Below are positions 45,765 to 57,312 of a stretch of 64,000 bases of DNA, in pieces. The notes under the pieces are model-generated. The model saw nothing but the letters and a program-made list of their open reading frames with translations. It did no database searches and had not been told where the DNA came from. The stretch's first letter is position 1. Each line of letters starts with the position of its first letter. The stretch is taken from the NCBI GenBank assembly GCA_030248215.1, contig JASANG010004068.1, positions 62,001-126,000 on the forward strand, in the 5' to 3' direction. The stretch comes from Enoplolaimus lenunculus (taxonomy: Eukaryota > Nematoda > Enoplea > Enoplida > Thoracostomopsidae). The position numbers were made by a program, and so were the translations under genes.

Positions 45765-46207
45765 CTGTAGTGACCCGAATAAGAGAGGGGTAATAAGAGG
45801 AGATCGCTATTTTCAGTCCCAATCAATAGGAGTCGGTATCCCTAATAAGCGCCCGTAAGCGGATAGAGTCCCTAAACCCTAATTAGAGTCCATAAATGTC
45901 AATTATTCCTAGTTGTAGCGCATAAATGACTCCAGGACCAAATAAAGGTGAGTTCAAAACTTTAAAGCGTACTTAAGTTTTGAAAGTAATTCTAAAGTAC
46001 AACCTTGCGTGTATCGCTCAAGCTTTTGATACAAGACAAATAAACGTTTAATTCAACGGATAGTTGCAATACCGGATATATATTGGAATCGAACGGTGGC
46101 GGAGGGTGGGTTGAAAATAAATAACAGTTCGTATGCGAATAACAAGGGGGGTCCCCTCTGGAGAGGCCAAATAAATATCAGTCCCCCTCTTATTCGGGTC
46201 ACTACAG
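45765..46207 (-). repeat. CTGTAGTGACCC MITE family, full reverse copy
   Basis: At 443 bases it is the longest and best preserved copy: left end CTGTAGTGACCCGAATAAGA, right end CTTATTCGGGTCACTACAG, TA at the left and AA at the right. It contains every family landmark in reverse orientation. Confidence 0.8.
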
Positions 46208-46630
46208 AACTCTGTCTTCATCAATAATCTTCCACAGATAGGAGTAGGAGGTTGAAGAAATTCGTTCAGGGACGTAGAAAATTACCATATAAAATATTTT
46301 CTCGTTCGTTTCTAGAAAAACTAAACTGTATCTATTTGCAAAACGTGCGTAATTCAGTGTAACCGTAACAGTTCATAAAATCAATGGCTTGTTCAGACAG
46401 ATAATGCATGCAAATATGTCGGCTGTATTTTAAGCAACATTTGCGTGACCGCGTGCTATTTTTTCCAATTAACGGATGGAAAGTAGTTGATGAATATTAA
46501 TTAAACCTCACGTTATATACCTGAACCGACCTGCAGATGAAAAAACATTTGCATCATCTGACTGAGCTGAGAACTGTTATAATTGGTATTAACCGGGGTT
46601 TGTTGTTTATTTTTAACATAAACAATTTAC

Positions 46631-46842
46631 CTAGAATCGCTTTCATTTGAATTTGACGTATTTTCACCGTTATTTTGAGCATCCTGGGCGATCGGGGTAC
46701 CTTGATTCGTGTCAGACGTTGTTGCATCCGGCTTTAATTGCAACTCATCAACGGTGTTAGGTAAGGTGTCACAATGATTCGATGCTTGATCTGTTACAGT
46801 TTCATTACCTGATTTGTTAGGGGTCACGTTTATACTATTCAT
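46631..46842 (-). CDS. Probable first coding exon of an unrecognised minus-strand gene
   Basis: The ATG at 46842 (CACAGCCATGA, fair context) opens 70 codons that run into a consensus-like donor (TCTAG|GTAAAT) at 46631, in phase 2. The peptide is strongly polar (MNSINVTPNKSGNETVTDQA, ending NNGENTSNSNESDS), rich in Asn, Thr, Asp and Gln, with no membrane helix. That is typical of a disordered N-terminus. The next exon should lie at lower coordinates. The phase does not match the first exon of the four-helix gene at 40428, so I treat it as separate. Confidence 0.45.
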
Positions 46843-49800
46843 GGCTGTGACTAGTTGAGACTTGAGGTATCAATAGTAATATAGATAATGCTGTTGAGAT
46901 TAATCAGAATTGCGCTGGAACTTTGTACGACAGTTTTTCAGCAATTGTTTACAGGGATACTTTATCCACATTTTGATTGATTTAAACTTTAAAGTTATTT
47001 ATCAATCCGTAGTGCACAATGTGACATTACAGGACAACCAATCACTGAAAATCACAAAATTTGTTTAATTTTATTAGCTACAGCCGCCGACAACTGCATC
47101 GCCATGACAACCTTTAGGGGCGTAACGCGTAGATTAAGCGTATTCCTAAGCCTAAGTCTATAAGCATAAGCGTTGTAAAAGTGTGTTCCTAGCCGAAGCC
47201 GATGCCTAAGCCTAAGAAAAATATGCAATCTCTAATATAAACCTACTCTTTTACAGACCCACCAGAAACCTGAACGCCCCTAAACGTAAAACAGGCCATG
47301 CTTGTTACCAACAGGTCCTCAAACAATTGTATTGCCACTTGCGAATCTGAAATATTACACGGCATCCTACGAGCTGATATATAAAAACTGCCAAATTTGC
47401 AAGTCATTCATTCGCTAATGTTGTAAAGTTACAGGATGTACTAACCGGTGATGGATGCTACGCACATTTGAGAAGACAGGCATTGGACAGTGCGTTGTTC
47501 GCGATTATATACGTCAAAGAATCAGTCAATAAATACAAGGGGCTGGTCTAATTCACAGCACAAGACTAGAAATGTTAAACTGAATTGAAACAAAAATTTT
47601 GATCACAAATAGCTAAAGCTTATATTAACATTGCTCGTGACGATTCTGTAAAAATAGCAATAAGTGTTCTTGACGTATTTAATTAAAAGATTCCTAATAA
47701 AAACAATGGCGTTCTGGCCAGTAGTTTGCAGCATGCGATTTTATTCTTTAATGCGGTTGGAATTAAAGCTACGATCTCAACGAGGTATTAATGGGTTGAA
47801 TGTTACAAAATTCTTGACTTTAATAAGAAAACAAACATGTTGGCAAAGTATATATACAGCAGAATATTGCTTATATTGAGTTTCGGGAACCTATTACGGG
47901 TCAGGTTTTCAGCTAGCATTAATTATACGCTTTGTTTCTTGAATAACTCCTAGAAAATTGGTTAAATGCACAATTTGTCTCCGCGGGCTATGCAGGTGCA
48001 TATCGGATTTCTTACACATAGAATAACAGCAATAACCGGCCCATGTATAGAACAGGGTCGGATCGTTTTCCGGAAGGGCTATAATAGTCAGTTTAAGCTT
48101 TAGATTATTTTTTTGCTTAGGCTTCGGCTTAGGCTTAGGTTTAGGAATAGGCTCATTCATACGCTTAGGCTTAGGTTTAGGCTTATGCTTAGGCTTAGGA
48201 ATATGCATATACTACTGTTCCGGCCCTGTTATACATGGGCCGGAATAACCGAAACAATAAGGTATATACTTGGTTAAAAATACTCGTATATTAATATAAT
48301 ACGTCGTGTAACCTCTTTTTTTCTGTTTAATCCGTCTATTCAACAATCCACTGACTTTTGGCGCAGCCAAGGGGTTGATTCAAGTGTATCAGTTCTTTGC
48401 AGGAGGTTTTACTAACTAAACTCTCGTCTTTTTTTGTATTGATTTACCCGCACAAGTCTTTAGAAAGATCTAATATATCTGTAGTGTAATCAATATTTGC
48501 CGGTGGCTGATTGGCAGAGACTACAAACTGAGCTTTCGTTAAAAGAAGACAGGTTTTGCGCCATGCGTAATACAAAATTAGTTATACAGCTTTTGTATAA
48601 AAACAAAATATTGTTTGTGACAACGCTGCTCTTCTCGTGGACTCGCACGTTTAGTAACATATAACGCAAATATAAACATTGAATAAAACCACAGATTGTA
48701 ATAGTACCTATACCTTAGCATAAATCCTGAACCTAAACCTTTGTCAAATGCTTACTTGTAAGCTTTTTAAACCTGAGTCTAAGCCTGAGTTTCACATTAG
48801 GCTTATCATTGAGAGGGAGTAAACGATGGAGGTATTGCGTTTAACTAAGCCCCAAATGTAAAATGCGCGATCTAATATTTGCTTTATAGCACATTATTTC
48901 ACAATAGGTAAAACCACGTTCAATCGTACAAGCTTTTGCAGCGAGAAATCGCAACTGCAACTTGCACAAAATACTAGCAGCTGCAAGTATTTTCAAAGGA
49001 ACATTCTGATTGACCAATCAAGCGGCAGGTACAAGAAATTCGAGCAACTTGCGACTCCGTTCACAGGTGCGAATTAAATTCAATAGCATTAATTCTATTT
49101 AATAATTTGCAGCTGCAAGAACTTCAAAGCTGTTTTGTGACCAAACTTGCACATGCAAATTGCACGTGCAAGTTTTTGCTGCAAAAACTTGCACGTGTGA
49201 ACAGGTCTTAAATATCTTAAGCCAAAGTTGGCAACTTTAATTCGGATGAGTAACATTTTTATTTATCGGAATAAATGTTTGGTCAATACATTTTGCGAGA
49301 CATCCACTATATTAGTTAGTGTCGCAAACATACAGTGCCGTAGCTGTTCTAATTATCAGTGACTAAATTCAAAATATTCAAAGATTAATTTTAAACTATG
49401 CCTGCATCTATAAGACATTTCGCCATATTTAGCCTTGATTTCCCCATACCAACGACACGCCCCTATATTAGTTTCGTGACTCGGCCTGATATTAATAATA
49501 CTGACTCAAAATAGAAGCATGAACCCCGCCAAGTAAATAATTTCACGAAAATCATGATAAAGAGTATAGTAGACACACATACCGCAGTGGTCACCATTCT
49601 TATAAAATGATATTTTCAACGAAGAAAAAAGTGCACCCCAAAAGTCTAGTATGACGTTTAAATGGCTCATTAATCTCAAATGTATACGAACCTTGTATAC
49701 ACAAGCTCGGCATGTTAACGTAGAGCAAATATACTCAGGGGCGCGTACTCAAAAGGGGCAAGGGATATATCCAATCATTAAAGGTTTGAAGACGGTATAT

Positions 49801-50984
49801 AACGGCACTTTGACTTGCATTAGAAGAAACTTTCTGGAATTATAAATTGCAAAAATGAAGTAAATATCCTCTAAAAATAAAATGCTGGCTATACATCTAC
49901 AGCTTCGTATAAACTCACACAGTGCGTATAAAAGCGGGTTCTTTTTACGAGCGTATTTATGTGCGGCTTGAAAATTGCTAGCGTATACTTGTGCCACTCA
50001 CTACCCGATTATTTTTCGCAGCAGGGTCACGGAAATCAGTAGGCTAAACGCGTTTTTTATTGTCTCTAAATATTTTTACAAATACTGTTTTGAATTTTCG
50101 CAGGATAAACACCAGCAACGGATTGTATGATGCCACTCCTTAAAATGTATATATATTTTCAATTTTATCTACCCCCTGTGCTGTTGCGAAAATGAACAGC
50201 GTGCACATAGTAGCATATATAAAGGGCGTTGCCCTGTCATGTAGAGCTACATGAGGTACCTTCCGATTATTTGCAGTTTAAGTATTAAATAATGAACAAA
50301 GTTGCCATTAAGGGTGAGGTTTTAATGCATTTTTGAGAGGTTAAATGTTAATCTGATCAAATATACCAGGAAGTTTTATTTTCGTGTACGAAACAGGTTA
50401 AAAATAGCCGAAACTACTTTTATGGTTTGTAAATATTATGAGAAACGTAATATTTTTATTTTATGTTTGTTTAGATGCAGTCAGTTCCAGCGACCAGCGA
50501 TGCTGCAAGCAGTTTGGAATCAGCGGGAGCGCTGACTGTTTTTTATTAGCTTTTAATGGCTCGAGTTTACCTACAGTTATATCAAAGAGTAAAAATTGCA
50601 AAAAGAAGCAATTTTCGTAAAAGGATAACAATGGAATCATCTCGTCGCAATATTGTCGGTTGGTTAAAAACAGTAACAAATTGCGCAAAGTTAGTTAAAC
50701 TCAAACTGAATCGCGTTGATATTCAAACTGAAATTTTGGCCTTTGTTACTTTCAAGTGTGTGCCGTTTCCGGCGGGGCATCAATAGTGCCGGAGAGCAGC
50801 ATTTTCTACTCCTGTTTGTACATGCGCAAAGATCATTAGGTAAACCTAGTTGTTGTTATTTGTGGGTTTGTTAGCAAGATCGCTTAGTGCGATCGGTTTA
50901 AAAAGCCTGCAGCTCCCCATTCTGCTAAAGGTTCTTCCAAATGCGTGGGGTGCGCGGGGGCGGCAGCCGTCTTAATAAAATCAA
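46843..50984. other. Long stretch without a secure gene
   Basis: Degenerate TTAGGC-like words occur at 47135-47215, 48105-48210 (the densest patch, at least eight near-copies) and 48710-48800. Positions 48930-49205 hold many CTTGCAC/GTGCAAG and GCAGCTGCAAG words in both directions and may be a foldback repeat. Positions 47445-47475 carry the ACTGGTGATAGGTG-type repeat. At 50475 a good acceptor (TTTATGTTTGTTTAG) precedes a 24-codon frame starting ATGCAGTCAGTTCCAGCGAC; this could be a terminal exon but cannot be supported further. Confidence 0.35.
48105..48210. repeat. Degenerate TTAGGC-like array
   Basis: At least eight imperfect copies of CTTAGG(C/T/A) follow each other (for example GGCTTAGGCTTAGGTTTAGG). 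Similar short patches are near 5160-5320, 18350-18425, 26550-26620, 34850-34890, 38695-38760, 39395-39450, 47135-47215 and 48710-48800. The word equals the nematode-type telomere repeat and is one base from TTAGGG, but the patches are interstitial and worn. Confidence 0.6.
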
Positions 50985-51440
50985 TCAACACAAATTATTG
51001 CTGTCCCGTTTTCCGTTTCCTACGGAAATGTTTAGCGCCCCCATTTTCCGTTTTACATTGGGCGTTGGATAGCTGTTCCCCCAAATTTGGCTGGTTCCCC
51101 GATTCCAAATTGCAGCTGTGCAGTTTTTAAATTTGACCGAAACATACCTGTCCCGTGTTCCCAGCAAAAATTATAGCTGCTCCGTTTCCCCGTTTGCCCG
51201 AAACAGGCCTGTCAAGTTGTTCCTTTTTCCCAGCGAAAATTTGCAGCTGTCCCGTTTTCCAATTTGCCCGAAACAAGCCTGTTCCGTTTTCCTGTTTTCC
51301 CATAGAAGAATTGTAGCTGACTTGTGTTCCAATTTGCCCGAAACAAACCTCTCCCGTTTATCATTTGCCCGAAACAAACCTGTTCCGTTTTCCGGTTTTC
51401 CCAGAGAAAAATTGTAGCTGTCCCGTTTTCCCATATGCAA
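50985..51440. repeat. Minisatellite with 60-70 base units
   Basis: About seven units share the order GCTGTCCCGTTTTCC, AATTTGCCCGAAACAA(A/G)CCTGT, CCGTTTTCC and CCCAGCGAAAATTG. They begin near 50998, 51115, 51177, 51246, 51315, 51358 and 51418 and vary in length by internal deletions. Frames stay open across parts of the array on both strands only because of the repeat. Confidence 0.75.
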
Positions 51441-52239
51441 GATAGAGCCCGTAATGTTGTCGGCAGGAGTATGCCAATTTGCCTCTATAACACTTCTGAG
51501 TCTTGCTGTCTCGCGTTAAAACGGGACACCCCTAAAAGTATTGGCCGAAATTTTTATGATTTTGTTCGGATTCATATGTCGTCAACATTTCAATGATGGC
51601 TATACGAGCTTAGTCTGTAAAATTTAAAATAATTATAAGAATATGATACGAAATTCATATATCTAATAAAGCTGCTTTACTGAGATCAGAGATCAGGAAG
51701 ATCGTAAAACAATGCTGTGAGCATTTGCGCGAAACGTCGCACCATAGCTGCAGGTTAATTTGCTAAACGTTTGATTTAAAAAAAATTAGCATATTTCAGC
51801 TTCTCATGACCTCCCCGACTCGATTTTGTTGGTACCGAACAGAGGTGTAGGGGATAAAGATTTTTTACCTGCGCAGCACTTTACCCGCGGAATTTTTAAT
51901 TTTTTTTACCCGCGGGTATACCGGTGCAAAATTCCTTTAATCACTACCCGCTTTTGTTTTTTCTTCTGTGTTCAATACAGTTGTGTAATTTTACAGTGTA
52001 TAGATGGTAATCACTCCATGTCAGGGTTGTTGGCCGGAAAAAATTACCGGAAAATGGTTTTTTCATTTTTTCCTTTTCTTTCCAAGGGGGATGGAAAAAA
52101 TGAAGAAAATGAAAAAATATTAAACGATTCTTAAATATAACTCTTAACTGTTTAGACGACATGTAACTAATTTTTATGCAATACATTAACAGTGACCGTG
52201 TGTATGTCCACCAGGACTCATTATATGTCCGAAAAGAGC
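51441..52239. other. No gene; small repeat patches
   Basis: Positions 51830-51955 hold TTTACCCGCGGAATTTTTAA and ACCCGCGGGTATACC words that recur at about 52805-52895. Positions 52021-52115 contain an imperfect hairpin around CTTTCCAAGGGGGATGGAAA, similar to 37850-37900. Confidence 0.35.
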
Positions 52240-52745
52240 GCAAATTGCAGCATATGAATATATAAATGGATTTCAGAATTGAAGCTTTGCCATGAGATTC
52301 AATGTAAAACTGCATATGCATCTTGTTCGGTTCACTCACCAGGAAAGCTTGCATTTGCCGTAAGATTTAACACAAGGATACGTCTCAACCTCGCTTTCTC
52401 CTGAGGTTGCAGCAATTGAGAGGCTCCGATGTCCGAAAAAAACCAAAATTATCTTGGGATTTAATATATACTTAAAAACAAGTGTTACTTGTTTAACTCG
52501 CTCTGCTCATGAGTTTATGAGTTTCTGATTTTCTGATAACATTCTCCGATTATTCCACGCCAAAAAATAAATTTTTAAAAAAAGTCGAAGTTTAAGGTCC
52601 CAAATTCCTCAATTGGGCTCAAAATTTTTTGTCGAAAAATTATACAAATTATATTATTAGACACAGGTTACCGAGCTAAAACGAATATTGTTAAGTTTCC
52701 CAATCAGACGTCTGGCTAGCGAGTTCATAATCTTAGCGAAATACT
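52240..52745 (+). repeat. Dispersed repeat, copy 2 (same family as 36575-37101)
   Basis: Blocks shared with copy 1 include CATCTTGTTCGGTTCACTCA, GAGGTTGCAGCAATTGAGAG, TCTCCGATTATTCCACGCC, GGTCCCAAATTCCTC and TTTTTTGTCGAAAAATTATA. Both copies are in the same orientation, 15.6 kb apart. Ends are not sharply defined. Confidence 0.6.
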
Positions 52746-53624
52746 CTATTTGTGAGGCATACTTACTATGCAACTTTAAACCGCTGTTTGCCGTTTTTAT
52801 GAAAATTTTAGGCGGGCACAGAATCAGAAATACCCGCGCTTTGAAATTCTCTACCTGCGGGAATACCACCGTCAAAATTTCCTTACCCGTGTTTTTTGTC
52901 AAAAAGTTATATAAATTATATACCGTTTGATGCAGTTTGTCGAGCTCAGTTCAAAGGTGTTAATGTTTTTGCAATCAGAAATTGACTAACTTAAGCTCTG
53001 CAAGTTTAATCGAATAGCGTAGAATTTGTCAAACTGTTTGACAAAATTATTTTTCAACAAACGTATGACCACAGAGCACAGGCATAATAACCTGACACTA
53101 TAAATAAGACGATGTACGAAAAATTTCAAACATGCATAAAACCATCACGCGCCGTAATGTTTACCCTTAATCATATGGGCAATTACTTCAACATCAACAG
53201 CGAATGATTAGTCCCAAGCTATTTTTGGCTACTGTCATGCTTTACACTCATTGAACTTCAAAAACCTGAGAAAAGCAAAATTAAGGTCCAATTATTTTTC
53301 CCATGCATTTGATGCGGAACACATCTCTATGAAATTTGCTTTCTATTAAAATAAACAAGCATACAGCTGGTGAACCTTGACAATTCAAAAGAATTCTAGG
53401 ATTTATTGGACAAGATAGATTGATATACCAACTCTGTGACAATAATTTTATTAAACTCAAGTATAAGTGGTTGTTTCTACACCCCTTCTAAGTAACTTTT
53501 CGGTTTCATCGGCTAGTTTATGCGGGATTCAGGTTATAACCGAGGCAGTCGGGTCACGTTTTGTCACATGTTGATTCGACATCAACATAAATTTTTGTTA
53601 CCATCATATCACACGGACAGACAA
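52746..53624. other. Nothing recognised
   Basis: No gene seen. Only the ACCCGCG/CTACCTGCGGGAATACCACC patch near 52830-52895, which resembles 51850-51930. Confidence 0.3.
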
Positions 53625-53835
53625 AAGTCGAATATCATGTGATATATCATGTGATATTGCTATCCCAAGCACGGGTACTCGGGTTATCTCAACATACAAG
53701 TGTTCGAATGTCACGTGAAATAATCAGACATATTGTTGAATATCATATGATATTCCAAATTTACAGAATATATGATATGATATTCAACAAGACGGATTTG
53801 GAGTATCATATGATATTCCATTATGTGGTTTAACA
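53625..53835. repeat. Cluster of ATATCATRTGATAT palindromes
   Basis: Near-perfect palindromes built on ATATCAT(A/G)TGATAT occur at about 53632, 53641, 53741, 53770 and 53806, most within AAT...ATT or GAAT...ATTC flanks. They can each form a hairpin or serve as repeated sites for a dimeric binder. A short non-autonomous element is also possible. Confidence 0.55.
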
Positions 53836-53854
53836 CGTATCATAAGACAATCCG

Positions 53855-54050
53855 GTAAAATTCGAATATTCTCGCCCAAATTTGAATTTGCCCGCCAAAA
53901 TTTGAATTTTTTCCAAGATTTGAATTTCCCGCAAAAAATTTACTTTTCCCGTGAAACATAATTTTCCCGCAAAAATTTGACTTTTCCCGTCCAAACATAA
54001 TTTTCCCGCCAAATTTCAAGTTATCCTGCAATAAGTTAAGTTTCCTGCCA
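53855..54050. repeat. Tandem array of about 20-24 base units
   Basis: Around eight units follow the pattern TTTTCCCGCAAAAATTTGA with variation (GCCCGCCAAAATTTGAATT, TTTTCCCGTCCAAACATAA, TTTTCCCGCCAAATTTC). The array stops near 54050, shortly before a right half of the GGCCCGTAGCC MITE (54090-54140). Confidence 0.6.
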
Positions 54051-54394
54051 TAAACCTGACTTGTAAGTATTGTAAAAACCTTTAAATGCCGTTCTGAAAA
54101 TTTTTTAGCCCCCCTCGCAAAGTACTCTGGCTACGAGCCTGTGTATAGTAGTATAGGGTATATATATTATTTTTGTAAGTGTGGATTTACTGATAACAAA
54201 TAACTGAAATTTACGTAGCTAGCAATAAGGTTCAATGTATTTTGCTATGGCAAAACTAAATCAAGATAGTTTAGAAGTTACACAGTTTGCAGATCAAACC
54301 ATAGGCGATAACAATTGCGCCTTAGTCTTCTATTCCATTCTTAACTGGATTCCGTGTTTATACCGTAGAAATTTGCCGTTGTACGGCATAGTCC

Positions 54395-55950
54395 ATGTCA
54401 GTCAAGGTAGGAACCGGGACTTTAGACCTTTCAACTAAGCAGCTGGAAAAGCGGGCTAGAGCGGGGATCGAACTCTTAGCCTATGGATCCTTAAGCGAGA
54501 ACTCTACCACTGCGCCACGTAGCTCGCCTCTCCAACTGCATTTTTCGTCGACTATATACCGACCGTATGCTGCCAGCTAGCACACATACAGTACACTGCA
54601 CAATATTGCATGTGCACATAACGGACAAGCATGTCTCACATGCTTACATGCCCTTATTTTCAACAAGGCCGTCCCTTGACCGTCCATCCTATTTGCGACT
54701 GGATACCGTGTTCATAGCGCGGCAGTTTACCATTGCGCTCACGGCGTGGCCCCCATGTCAGTCAAGGTAGGAACCGGGACTTCAGACCTTTCAACTAAGC
54801 AGCTGGAAAAGCGGGCTAGAGCGGGGATCGAACTCTTAGCCTATGGATCCTTAAGCGAGCACTGCGCCACGTAGCCCGCCTCTCCAACTGCATTTTTCGT
54901 CGACTATATGCCGACCGTATGTTGCCAGCTAGCACATATACAGTACACTGCACAATATTGCATGTGCACATAACGGACAAGCATGTCTCACATGCTTACA
55001 GTCCATAATAAGGTTTTTGAAGCCGCGAGTGAGTCTGGAAGTCCAATGTTCTCACGGGACGCAAAAAATTCAGTTGGACACATTGTGGACTCAGCAGGTT
55101 AACATAAAACTTTCGGTCGTATAAAACACAGCCAACTCGAAATAATTAAAAAATACAGCAATTCTAATGTTTAGTAAAAGTCGTATCTGTAAGTATGTGA
55201 GGCATGCTTCTCCGGTATGTGCACATGCAATTTAGTGTAATGCACTGTATGTATGCTTGCTGACAGCATACGGTCGACACATAGAGTCGACGAAAAGTGC
55301 AGTTGGGGAGTCCGGAATGGTCAAGGGACGACCTTGTTGAAAATAAGGATATGTAAGCATATAAGACATGCTTGTCCGTTATGTGCACATGCGATATAAA
55401 GCAGCGCACTATATGTATGCTAGATGGCAGAGTACGGTCAACACATAGAGTCCACGAAAAATGCAGTCGGAGAGGCTGGCTACGTGGCGCAGTGGTAACA
55501 GTGTCTGCCTGACACGCAGTAGGTCGCTAGTTCGAAACCACCGTTTCCAGTTGCTTAGTTGAAAGGTCTGAAGTCCCAGTTCCATCCTATGCTGGCATGG
55601 GGTCTACGCCTTGAGCGCAATGGTAAATTGCCGCGCTATAAACATGGTGTCCAGTTGAAAATAGGATGGACGGTCAAGGGACGACCTTGTTGAAAATAAG
55701 GGCATGTAAGCATGTGAAACATGCTTGTCCGTTATGTGCACATGCAGTATAGTGCAGTGCACTGTATGTATGCTAGCTGGCAGCAGGCAGTCGACACATA
55801 GTGGACGGAAAATGCAGTTGAACAGGTAGGCTGCGTGGCGCAGTGCTAGAGTATTCGCTTAAGGATCCGTAGGCTGAGAGTTCGATCCCTGCTGTGAAGG
55901 CCCGCTTTTCCAGCTGCTTAGTTAAAGGTCTGTAGTCCCCGTTCCTACCT
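54395..55950. repeat. Inverted cluster of tRNA-derived repeats
   Basis: One repeat of about 290 bases occurs twice on the minus strand (54395-54683 and 54754-55000, 359 bases apart) and twice on the plus strand (55320-55586 and 55672-55960), with an extra tRNA-less piece at 55196-55320. Each full unit has, in order, a tRNA-like unit, a TCGTCGACTATATACCGACC block, CATGTGCACATAACGGACAA, and TGCCCTTATTTTCAACAAGG. The tRNA-like units lie at 54454-54524, 54814-54876 (shortened), 55478-55550 and 55829-55901. Box A GTGGCGCAGTGGTAGAG and box B GAGTTCGATCC are kept in most, while T stems pair poorly. Loop TTAAGGA points to a Leu-type ancestor; the third unit instead has CTGACAC in a Val-like setting (GCCTGACACGC). 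Confidence 0.7.
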
Positions 55951-55960
55951 AGACTGACAG

Positions 55961-57312
55961 TAACAACTATTAGTATAATTTGACCGAATCCGGATCCATT
56001 GCTAATTTGCCGAATCCGAATCTGAACTTTTGTTGCCACTTTGCGCTAAGGCTAATACAAATTGCGCGGCCGCATTGAAAATGCAATAGGACTCAAAAAA
56101 ATTCGCCTGGACACAGGATATACTTGGGATCGATTTTGAAAAAAATTAGCTTTGTTCCCATGACAGTTTGTTAAATTCGAGTATGTAAGGTTGGGACTGG
56201 TAAAAACTAGAATTTTTGAGCGATCCCAAGATGGGTATAGTCCGCATTGCGATAAATGGGGAAACACTGACAATATATTTTTTGGGATGCTCACTGTCTA
56301 GTTGCGCTATAAACAAACAGTTCAAGGATTGTGACAAGTTGGATCGGCTAGGGTACGACGGTTTTTGTTCTAAGTTCTTGCAGCTGAAAATGAGGGAGTT
56401 TACCATTGCGGTTTTATCGTGGTCACAATGTCATAAGTTAGGTATGCTAATGTACGACGGTTTTGAGCTCTGAGATTTTGCAGCTGAAAATGAGGGGCGT
56501 TCTTACGACGTTCCGATCCCATGCCTGACAGATTCACAGATTCTCAGTTCAGCGCGCTACTGCTAAGCCACACCGTTTCACAATCAGCTGCCGAGTTTTC
56601 AGGTTTTTTACACCTTATGAGAACCTCAACATTACACTCACATGTATCTTGAATCGTCCATGTTTTTCGGCTGCTGCATATAAGGCGCCACATATGCATT
56701 AGTATTTTAATCGATGTGCAGTGTCAGCACGACGTTTATTTTGCCTCCGTGCATCCGCATGTCACAATGATACAGTGCAATATGCATATATAGAACAATA
56801 GCCCGAAATTATGATTTTTTGCTTCACTTGCAGTTGCTCTGACTTTTGACAAGAAAAGCTTTTGAACCATGGCCATACGTACGGACCAACAGTATAATGT
56901 ACATGCAAGAGTATATATACATTACATGCAAAGGCCTATGGCGGCAGTTGAAATGTGAAATCTGGTCGAAATCGGTCAAACATCGTACTTTATGAGTGGC
57001 GAAAATCGCTTTCTGGTATAGTAAATACAAATTTCACAAATTATGGAAGAACACAAGTTTACTCTATTCCAGCTTTTTTGTCTAATATAATTGCCTGGTA
57101 AACCGGCAAGCAAAATCTTATTATTTCTAAATGCCTACCATTTCAAAAAGATTTCTTAAAGCGAGTTGATAACTGCGGAAGGTGCAATGTGTTCCAATAA
57201 TTTACCAGTCGGAAGGCAAAACTATGTTGAACTTAATGGGTTAGTAAATTTTGGATATAATTTCTTTTGATGTCTTCCTGCTGCTCGTGAAGCTAAAGCT
57301 GTTAGCAAAGAC
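55961..57312. other. No gene; repeats
   Basis: Positions 55975-56045 hold GAATCCGGATCCATTGCTAA and GCCGAATCCGAATCTGAAC, related to 18506-18600. A direct duplication (GCAGCTGAAAATGAGG and a GTACGACGG word) links 56340-56400 with 56445-56500. The tRNA-derived repeat copy 2 is at 56465-56800. The true 5' end of the LINE may lie in 57190-57312 but has no clear boundary. Confidence 0.35.
56465..56800 (-). repeat. tRNA-derived repeat, copy 2
   Basis: The tRNA-like part (minus strand, about 56575-56507) reads GGTGTGGCTTAGCAGTAGCG, CTGAACTGAGAATCTGTG and GGCATGGGATCGGAACG, with box A and a rough box B. Flanks match 44060-44335 on both sides (TTTGCAGCTGAAAATGAGG; GCCTCCGTGCATCCGCATGT). Confidence 0.5.

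Noticed and set aside
48105-48210. Reading the TTAGGC-like array as a true telomere or as a basic KPKPKP protein
   Set aside because: It is short, worn and interstitial, and the Lys-Pro frame on the minus strand is only the translation of the repeat.
50475-50550. Good acceptor followed by a 24-codon frame (MQSVPATSDAASSLESAGAL)
   Set aside because: Could be a last exon, but there is no upstream partner and no poly-A signal close by that I can tie to it.
51118-51440. Overlapping open frames of 80-100 codons on both strands
   Set aside because: They are produced by the minisatellite, whose units keep several frames open.
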